A stretch of 64,000 bases of DNA, from positions 1-64,000 of the forward strand of contig NZ_MKKA01000003.1 in NCBI RefSeq assembly GCF_001942405.1, given 5' to 3'. The notes under the pieces are model-generated. The model had not been told where the DNA came from. It saw nothing but the letters and a program-made list of their open reading frames with translations, and ran no database searches. The translations under genes and the position numbers were made by a program. Positions 57,858-64,000 of the stretch are shown here, in pieces (the stretch's first letter is position 1; each line of letters opens with the position of its first letter). Origin of the DNA: Ornithinimicrobium sp. CNJ-824. Its GTDB lineage: Bacteria > Actinomycetota > Actinomycetes > Actinomycetales > Dermatophilaceae.

Positions 57858-59689
57858 GTGCTGTCCCTGTGGCGCACCGTGCGTGACCTCCTGGCCGTGC
57901 TCCCCCCGGGGACGAGGCGGTTCATCATCACCTTCGCCGGCCTGCAGTCCCTCCTGGCGACCCTGGACGTCGCGGCCATCGGGCTGCTGGCGCTGGTGCT
58001 GGCCCCCATGCTCACCGGCGCGACCCTGACCGTGCCCGTCATCGGGCTGGAGATCTCCACCCCCGAGCAGTTCCGGACCGTGCTGATCATGGTCGGCGTG
58101 CTCATCATCGCCAAGTCGGTGCTCGCGGTCGCCCTGCAGTGGTGGGCCACCCGCCGGTTCGCCCGCTTCGAGCAGAACCTCGGGGCCCGCCTGCTGGAGT
58201 CGACCTTCGCGGCCCCGTGGACCGAACGGCTGCAGCGCAACTCCACCGACCTGGTGCGCTCCACCGACGTCGGGGTGGCCTCGACGGTCTCCGGGGTGCT
58301 CATCCCGTTCTGCCAGCTCTCCGGGGAGCTGTTCACCTTCCTGGCCGTGCTGACCGTCCTCCTCGTCGCCCAGCCGCTGCTGGCGGGGGCCACGATCGTC
58401 TACTTCTTCCTCGTCGGCCTGCTGCTCTACAAGGTGGTGCTGCGCCGGGCCGTCCAGGCCGGCCGGGACAACCGGGACGCCTCCACCCGGGCCGTGCGCC
58501 TGGTGAGCGAGATGGTCCACTCGCTCAAGGAGATCACCTTGCGGGACAAGCAGGAGAGGTGGCCGAGGTGGTGCTGGAGGTCCGCCGGCGCGCGTCCTCG
58601 GCCCGGGCCGACCAGGCCTTCCTGGGGGCCATCCCGCGCTACCTCCTCGAGGCCGCGCTCATCGGCGGGCTGGGGATCGGGGCCGCGATCGGCTACCTGC
58701 AGGGTGGTCCTGCAGGCGCGCTGGCGGCGATCGCGCTGTTCGGGGTGGCCGGCTTCCGGATCGTGCCCAGCCTGACCCGCTTCCAGACGATCATGGCCCA
58801 GACCGGCGCCAACATCCCCTTCGCCCGGCAGGTGCTGGACGAGATCGAGCGCGGGTCCAGGTATGCCGAGGAGCGCCGGACCGGGGGAGCCCGCCCGGTC
58901 CCGGAGGACGCGCGCAGCCTGGTGCTGGACCGGGTCACGTTCAGCTACCCCGGCGCGGACGCCCCGGCGGTGAGGGGTATCTCGCTGGAGCTGCCGTTCG
59001 GCCGGACGCTGGCGCTCGTCGGCGCGTCGGGGTCGGGCAAGTCCACCCTCGTGGACATCATCCTCGGGCTGATGCCGCCCGACGAGGGCGAGGTCCGGGT
59101 CGGCGACCAGCCGCTGGCCGAGGTGCTGCACGACTGGCGGCGCCGGGTCGGCTACGTGCCGCAGGACGTCTCGTTGTTCGACGCCTCGGTCGCCCGCAAC
59201 GTGGCGCTGACCTGGCGGGACGAGGAGATCGACGAGGACCGGGTGCGGCGGGCCCTGGCCCGGGCCCAGCTGCTGGACCTCATCGAGTCCCGGCCCGGCG
59301 GCATCCACGGGCGGGTCGGCGAACGCGGCCTGGCGCTCTCCGGGGGGCAGCGGCAACGGCTCGGGGTGGCCCGGGCGCTCTACACCGAGCCGCTCGTGCT
59401 CGTCATGGACGAGGCCACCTCGGCGCTGGACACCAGCACGGAGGCGGCTGTGACCGCGGCCATCCGCGAGCTGGCCGGCGAGGTCAGCGTCATCGTCGTG
59501 GCCCACCGGCTGGCCACCATCCAGCACAGCGACCAGGTGTGCTTCCTGCGCGACGGGCAGCTGGTGGCCAGGGGGAGCTTCGACGAGGTGGTGGCCGCCG
59601 AGCCGGACTTCGCCGTCCAGGCGGCCCTCGCGGGTCTCGGGGACCCGGGGGCCCGGCAGGCCGCCCTGGAGGGGCGGGTCGATGGCTGA
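57858..59689 (+). CDS. ABC transporter with fused TMD and NBD, PglK-like flippase (one-base frameshift near 58555)
   Basis: About 610 aa after restoring one base near 58553-58558, where the frames join as LKEITLRDKQE-VAEVVLEVRRR. Six membrane helices in the first half precede an ATPase with GASGSGKSTLVDIILG, LALSGGQRQRLGVARAL and LVLVMDEATSALD. The architecture and the glycan-gene context suggest a lipid-linked oligosaccharide flippase of the PglK type. AAGGAG lies 5 bases before the GTG start. The stop overlaps the next gene by 8 bases. Confidence 0.85.
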
Positions 59690-61073
59690 GCCGCCCCGGC
59701 TGCCGACGGTCGGCGGGCGCCCGGCCCGGGTCGTCAGCCTGGTCTACAACGACGCCAGCGCCGACTCGCGGGTGCAGAAGACCGCGGCCACCCTCCGCGC
59801 CGCCGGTGCCGACGCCCTCGTCGTGGCGATCTCCCGGGAGGTCGCCGGCCACCCGCCCGGTCCGGGCACCCTGGGCGACGGCCTGCCGGTGCACCGCGTC
59901 CACGACCTCGACCTCACCCGGCTGCTGCCCCGCACGACCCGGGCGTGGCGCCGGCTGCGGGGACGCGCCCCGGACGGCGGCCCCCGGACCCCGTCGGCGC
60001 CGGTGCCCGCACCGGCCGCGGCCCCGCCCTCCGCGGAGCCGTCGCCGACCACACCAGCCGCCTCCTCGACCGCCCGTGCCGTGGCCGTCGACCTGTGGAT
60101 GCGCCTCTACCAGACCGTCCGGCTCGGCCACTGGTGGTACGGCGCGGTGCGCACCGCCCGCGGGCTGGAGCCGGACGTGGTCCACGCCAACGACGCCAAC
60201 ACCCTCGTGCCCGCCCTGCTCACGACGATGGGCACGCCGGGGCAGGTGGTCTACGACTCGCACGAGCTGTGGCGTCGACGCAACACCCGGCAGGACCGGT
60301 GGCTGGCCCCCGCCGTCGACGCGCTGGTGGAGACCGTCGGCACCCGCCTGGCGGCCGGGGTGATCACGGTCTCGCCCTCCATCGCCACCTGGCTCCAGGA
60401 CCGCTACCACCTCGCGCAGACCCCCACCCTGGTGCGCAACATCCCCACCGCGCGCCCCACCCCTGCGCCCGCCGAGGGCCGCCTGCGCGAGCTGGCCGGC
60501 CTCGGCCCCGAGGCCCGGGTCGTGTCCTACACCGGCAGCATCACCACCGGCCGTGGCCTGGAGGAGACGGTCGACGCCCTCGCCCTCCTCGACGACGACG
60601 TCCACCTCGTGCTCCTGGGCTACGGGGCGCCGCAGTACGTCGAGCGGCTGCTCCGGCGCGCCCGTACCGAGGGGGTGGCCGACCGCATGCACCTCGTGGG
60701 GTCGGTGCCCTCCGCCCAGGTCCCGCAGACGCTGGCCGACGCCGACGTCGCCGTCGTCTACGTCCGCCCGATCTGCCTGAGCTACCTCTACTCCCTGCCC
60801 AACAAGCTGTTCGAGTCGATCCACGCCGGCCTGCCGATCGTCGCGGCCGACCTGCCGGACACCGCCGAGGTGGTGCGCCGGCACGGGGTCGGTGAGGTGT
60901 TCGACGCCCGGACCCCCGCCGACCTGGCGGCCGCGATCCGCACGGTGCTGGCCGACCCCGGCCACTACCGGCAGGCCGCGGTCGCCGCCGCCCGCGACCT
61001 GACCTGGGAGCGGGAGGCCGCCCGCATGGTCGCGCTCTACGACCGGGTGCTGACCGGCCGGGCCGCCCGATGA
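59682..61073 (+). CDS. GT-B glycosyltransferase
   Basis: 463 aa. N-terminal RVVSLVYNDASADSRVQKTA and VYDSHELWRRR, and C-terminal VSYTGSITTGRGLEETVDAL and YSLPNKLFESIHAGLPIVA, are typical of GT4-like enzymes; the last includes the donor-binding glutamate. A Pro/Ala-rich insert of about 25 residues (around 103-128) interrupts the N-terminal domain and is probably a flexible loop. It overlaps the flippase gene by 8 bases and couples to the next GT by an ATGA overlap. Confidence 0.87.
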   Translation: MAEPPRLPTVGGRPARVVSLVYNDASADSRVQKTAATLRAAGADALVVAISREVAGHPPGPGTLGDGLPVHRVHDLDLTRLLPRTTRAWRRLRGRAPDGGPRTPSAPVPAPAAAPPSAEPSPTTPAASSTARAVAVDLWMRLYQTVRLGHWWYGAVRTARGLEPDVVHANDANTLVPALLTTMGTPGQVVYDSHELWRRRNTRQDRWLAPAVDALVETVGTRLAAGVITVSPSIATWLQDRYHLAQTPTLVRNIPTARPTPAPAEGRLRELAGLGPEARVVSYTGSITTGRGLEETVDALALLDDDVHLVLLGYGAPQYVERLLRRARTEGVADRMHLVGSVPSAQVPQTLADADVAVVYVRPICLSYLYSLPNKLFESIHAGLPIVAADLPDTAEVVRRHGVGEVFDARTPADLAAAIRTVLADPGHYRQAAVAAARDLTWEREAARMVALYDRVLTGRAAR

Positions 61074-62218
61074 GGCCCGACCCCCGGCCCCGGCTGCTGG
61101 TCATGGCCTTCAGCCCGCTGCGCTCCGACGCCCGCGTGCTGCGCCAGGTCCGGCTGTTCCGTGAGCGTTACGCGGTGACCACCCTCGGCTACGGTGAGGC
61201 GCCCGACGGGGTCGTCGAGCACCTGCGCCTGCCGGACGACGTGGTCGCCTGGCACAAGGACCGCCGCCTCCTGGCGGCGCACCGCTACGAGACCGCCTAC
61301 CGCCGGTCCCCCGTCGTCCGGGCCGCCGAGGAGCTGCTCGCCGGACGGCGCGGCCGGTTCGAGGTGGTGCTGGCCAACGACGCCGACACCCTGCCGCTGG
61401 CGCTCGACCTCGCCCCGCAGGGCGGGCTGCACCTGGACCTGCACGAGTACGCCTCCCGGCAGAGCGAGGAGTCGTGGCGCTGGCGGGTCTTCGTGGCGCC
61501 CTACTACCGCTGGCTGCTGCGCCGCTACGGGCACCGGGCCGACTCGGTGAGCACGGTGGGCCGGTGGCTGGCCCGGGAGTACCGTCGCGAGTTCGGCCTC
61601 GTCGCCGGCGTCGTCCCGAACGCCGCCCCGTGGGCCGACCGGACGCCCACCCCCGTCGGCTCGCCCCTGCGGCTGGTCCACTCCGGCCTGGCCCGGCGGG
61701 GGCGCAGCCTGCACGTGATGCTCGACGCCGTCCGCGCCACCCGCCGGGGCGTGACCCTCGACCTCTACCTCATGCCCAACGACCCGGCCTACCTGGCCGA
61801 GCTGCAGGAGGCGGCCCGCGACCTGCCGCAGGTGCGCTTCCACGACCCCGTCCCGCCGGACGCGCTCGGGGACGCCCTCGCCGGCGCCGACCTGGGGGTC
61901 TTCGTCCTGCCCCCGGTCAACTTCAACTACAGGTTCACCCTGCCCAACAAGTTCTTCGACTTCGTCCAGGCCCGGCTGGGGATCGTCGTGGGCCCCAGCC
62001 CCGAGATGGCCGACCTCGTGCGCTCCCACCACCTGGGGGTCGTCCTCGACGACTTCACCGGGGAGGCGCTGGCCGCGGCGCTGGACGACCTGGGCGACGA
62101 GGACGTCGCCGGCTTCAAGGCCGCCGCGCACGACGCTGCCCGCGCGCTGTCCGCCGAGGAGCAGGTCCGGGGGTGGGTGCGGGCCGTGGACACCCTGGCG
62201 GCCAGGGTCAACGGCTGA
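61070..62218 (+). CDS. GT-B glycosyltransferase
   Basis: 382 aa, clearly related in layout to the preceding gene: LLVMAFSPLRSDARVLRQVR, LDLHEYASRQSEES, SVSTVGRWLAREYRREFG and FNYRFTLPNKFFDFVQARLG. The shared pattern DARV-RQ and PNK-FD/FES suggests the two arose by duplication or belong to the same subfamily. Donor and acceptor are unknown. It is the last gene of the flippase-GT-GT operon and converges on the epimerase gene with 24 bases between. Confidence 0.87.
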   Translation: MRPDPRPRLLVMAFSPLRSDARVLRQVRLFRERYAVTTLGYGEAPDGVVEHLRLPDDVVAWHKDRRLLAAHRYETAYRRSPVVRAAEELLAGRRGRFEVVLANDADTLPLALDLAPQGGLHLDLHEYASRQSEESWRWRVFVAPYYRWLLRRYGHRADSVSTVGRWLAREYRREFGLVAGVVPNAAPWADRTPTPVGSPLRLVHSGLARRGRSLHVMLDAVRATRRGVTLDLYLMPNDPAYLAELQEAARDLPQVRFHDPVPPDALGDALAGADLGVFVLPPVNFNYRFTLPNKFFDFVQARLGIVVGPSPEMADLVRSHHLGVVLDDFTGEALAAALDDLGDEDVAGFKAAAHDAARALSAEEQVRGWVRAVDTLAARVNG

Positions 62219-62242
62219 GCGGGGGTATGCCGCGACCCCGCC

Positions 62243-63310
62243 TCAGCGGGGCAGGTCCCCGGCGAGGGCGTCCAGGACCGCGGAGGCGGCGTGCCCGTCG
62301 CCGTAGGGGGTGGCGTCGGTGGAGGCCGGCAGGGGGCGCGAGGCCGCGGCGGCCAGGTCGGGTCCGGGCTCGACGAGGACGTTCCAGCCCAGCTCGACGG
62401 TCTCGACCCACTCGGTCTCGGTGCGCACGGTCGTGCAGGGGGTGCGCAGGACGAAGGCCTCCTTCTGCAGCCCGCCGGAGTCGGTGATCACGCCGCGGGC
62501 CTGGTCCACCGCTCCGACGAGGGCGGGGTAGGGCAGCGGCTCGTGCACCCGCACCGACCCCCCGGCCAGGGCCAGCCCCTGCTCGGCCGCCCTGGCCCGC
62601 AGCCGTGGATGGGCCAGCAGCACGACCGGGTGGTCGACCTGCCGCAGGGCGTCCACGACCGCGGCCAGCCGGGCCGGGTCGTCGGTGTTCTCGGCCCGGT
62701 GGACCGTGGCCACCGAAAAGCCTCCCGGGACGACGCCCAGACGCTGCAGCACCGCGTCGGCGTCGACGAGCTCCTCCCGCACCCGGTGCAACACGTCCAC
62801 CATCACGTCGCCGACGAGAACGGACCGGTCGGCCAGCCCCTCGGCGGCCAGGTGCTCCATGGCCGCTCGGGTCGGGGCCAGGCACAGGTCGGCGGCGTGG
62901 TCGGTCAGCACCCGGTTGTGCTCCTCGGGCATGCGCCGGTTGAAGCTGCGCAGCCCCGCCTCCAGGTGGGCCACCGGCACCTGCAGCTTCACCGCCGACA
63001 GGGCACCGGCCAGGGTGGAGTTGGTGTCCCCGTAGACCAGCACCCGGTCGGGGCGGTGCTCGGCCAGCACCTCGTCCATGGCCGCCAGGATCGCCCCCGT
63101 CTGGACCCCGTGGGTCCCGGAGCCGACCCCCAGGTGCACGTCCGGGTCCGGGATCCCCAGGTCCCGGAAGAAGACGTCGGAGAGCGCCGGGTCGTAGTGC
63201 TGCCCGGTGTGCACGATGACGTGCTCCACCCCGCGGACGGCGCACTCGGCCGCCACCGGCGACAGCTTGACGAACTGGGGACGGGCACCCACGACCGAGA
63301 GGATCCTCAC
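62243..63310 (-). CDS. wecB: Non-hydrolysing UDP-N-acetylglucosamine 2-epimerase (WecB/WbpI-like)
   Basis: 355 aa GT-B-fold epimerase. RILSVVGARPQFVKLSP, VHTGQHYD, VYGDTNSTLAGALSAVK, AHLEAGLRSF, TVHRAENTDD and TDSGGLQKEAFVL are all present, including the catalytic Asp/Glu/His set. It makes UDP-ManNAc from UDP-GlcNAc. In WbpI-type enzymes the substrate is the diacetamido-uronate made by WbpD, which fits the trio at 51.5-54.2 kb; sequence alone does not separate the two. The GTG start is 6 bases after TACGCT. Confidence 0.92.
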   Translation of the reverse strand: MRILSVVGARPQFVKLSPVAAECAVRGVEHVIVHTGQHYDPALSDVFFRDLGIPDPDVHLGVGSGTHGVQTGAILAAMDEVLAEHRPDRVLVYGDTNSTLAGALSAVKLQVPVAHLEAGLRSFNRRMPEEHNRVLTDHAADLCLAPTRAAMEHLAAEGLADRSVLVGDVMVDVLHRVREELVDADAVLQRLGVVPGGFSVATVHRAENTDDPARLAAVVDALRQVDHPVVLLAHPRLRARAAEQGLALAGGSVRVHEPLPYPALVGAVDQARGVITDSGGLQKEAFVLRTPCTTVRTETEWVETVELGWNVLVEPGPDLAAAASRPLPASTDATPYGDGHAASAVLDALAGDLPR

Positions 63311-63316
63311 CGGGCC

Positions 63317-63337
63317 AGCGTAGGGCCCCGGTAGGTT
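63317..63337. promoter_or_regulatory. Back-to-back leaderless promoters between wecB and the last GT gene
   Basis: TACGCT on the minus strand (63317-63322) is 6 bases from the wecB GTG, and TAGGTT on the plus strand (63332-63337) is 7 bases from the GTG at 63345. The whole divergent region is only 34 bases. Confidence 0.55.
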
Positions 63338-63344
63338 GGGCCCT

Positions 63345-64000
63345 GTGCGCGTGCTGGTGGTGACGACCTGGTTCCCCACCCCGTCGTCCCCGGGCACGGG
63401 AGTGTTCGTGGCCCGGGACGTCTCCGCGCTGGCAGACCGCCACGACGTGCGCGTCCTCCACCTGGTGGCGCCCCGCCTCGCTCCCGGCTCAGGGGAGGAC
63501 CCGGCAGGGGAGGACGCGCGAGCCCGGGTGCCCGTCCGGCGGCTCGTCATGGATCCGCGCCGCCCGGACCACGTGCTGCGCGCCGCCCGGGTCCTGCGAC
63601 GGGAGGCGCGGTCGGCCGACCTCGTCCACACGATGGCGGTCTCCGCCCTGCTGCCGACGGTCCGGTGGCGGCCCGCGGTGCCGTGGGTGCACACCGAGCA
63701 CTGGTCGGGCCTCGGCGCGCCGGGGACGCTCTCCGCGGGTCTGCGCCTGGCCCGCAGGGTCGTGCGGCACCTGCTGGCCGGCCCGGACGTCGTTGCCGTC
63801 GTGGGGGAGGAGCTGGCCGCGGAGGTGCGCCGGCACCGCACCGGGCCCGTGGCGGTGGTGCCCAACATCGTGACCCGGCCACCTGCCCTCGCGCCCCGTC
63901 GGCGGCCGCAGGAGCCGCTGGCGGCCCGCGGCCCGTTCGAGCTCGTCGGCGTCGGCGGGCTGATCGGACGCAAGGACCCCCTCACCGCCGTGCAGACGGC
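63345..64000 (+). CDS. Glycosyltransferase, GT4-like (3' end beyond the window)
   Basis: The frame from the GTG at 63345 stays open for 218 codons to the window end. It begins RVLVVTTWFPTPSSPGTGVF and continues VARDVSALADRHDVRVLHL, VHTEHWSGLG and VVPNIVTRPP, ending in GVGGLIGRKDPLTAVQT, the start of the C-terminal nucleotide-binding domain of GT4 enzymes. A TAGGTT box 7 bases upstream gives a leaderless start. It is divergent from wecB and should belong to the same glycan locus. Confidence 0.85.
   Translation, partial: MRVLVVTTWFPTPSSPGTGVFVARDVSALADRHDVRVLHLVAPRLAPGSGEDPAGEDARARVPVRRLVMDPRRPDHVLRAARVLRREARSADLVHTMAVSALLPTVRWRPAVPWVHTEHWSGLGAPGTLSAGLRLARRVVRHLLAGPDVVAVVGEELAAEVRRHRTGPVAVVPNIVTRPPALAPRRRPQEPLAARGPFELVGVGGLIGRKDPLTAVQT

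Overview
The window is a very GC-rich (by eye about 73%) piece of an actinobacterial chromosome. The protein set (SepH, DUF4193, DUF3710, DUF3159, DUF5998, the coproporphyrin-type haem enzymes, a DtxR/IdeR-type iron box) and the many leaderless-looking starts fit the Micrococcales. I would guess an Intrasporangiaceae/Ornithinimicrobium-like organism, but the genus is not proved. Nearly all the sequence is coding. No gene-free stretch exceeds 300 bases, and I saw no rRNA, tRNA or CRISPR array.

Layout. 0-2.6 kb: the 3' end of an IS630-like transposase, then a GyrA/ParC-type topoisomerase subunit. 2.8-7.3 kb: an MFS exporter converging on a catechol ortho-cleavage operon (LysR-catB-catA-catC). 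7.4-17 kb: small metabolic genes, a DrrAB-like ABC exporter, a radical SAM/SPASM gene overlapping a HemY-type oxidase, a 3-hydroxybutyrate dehydrogenase-like SDR, an M20 amidohydrolase, a PfkB kinase and a nitroreductase. 17-25 kb: a GNAT/acyl-CoA synthetase fusion, a spermidine-synthase-like protein, DUF5998, a phosphodiesterase, thymidine kinase and divergent sepH. 24.8-34.8 kb: a TRIC channel, ferrochelatase, an IMPase, DUF4193, dut, DUF3710, DUF3159, an RNA m5U methyltransferase and aconitase behind a palindromic operator. 34.9-41.8 kb: a VOC protein with an LLM-flavoprotein/hemerythrin fusion, facing an iron-boxed siderophore uptake operon. 41.8-50.7 kb: PPK2, dxs, a lipid kinase, an App1-like phosphatase, OsmC, an NhaC antiporter and an IMPase. 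50.2-64 kb: a surface-glycan locus with a wbpD/wbpE/wbpB-like nucleotide-sugar trio, a UDP-GlcNAc 2-epimerase, a GT2 and five other glycosyltransferases, and a PglK-like flippase. It is interrupted by a decayed MFS gene and a DUF1992 gene.

How the genes work together. The cat genes convert catechol to 3-oxoadipate enol-lactone. HemY and ferrochelatase supply the coproporphyrin-dependent haem route, and the radical SAM gene is probably linked to it. The siderophore operon would be shut off by an iron-loaded DtxR/IdeR protein. The last 14 kb looks like synthesis of a diacetamido-sugar-containing glycan built on a lipid carrier.

Two global features matter when reading the annotation. First, about fifteen clearly recognisable genes are broken by single-base indels, mostly in short G/C runs. 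Correcting one base (occasionally two) restores full-length proteins, so I annotate them as whole genes and suspect consensus errors. Second, many genes start 5-9 bases downstream of a TANNNT or CANNNT box with no ribosome-binding site, the actinobacterial leaderless pattern, and this was used to choose starts.
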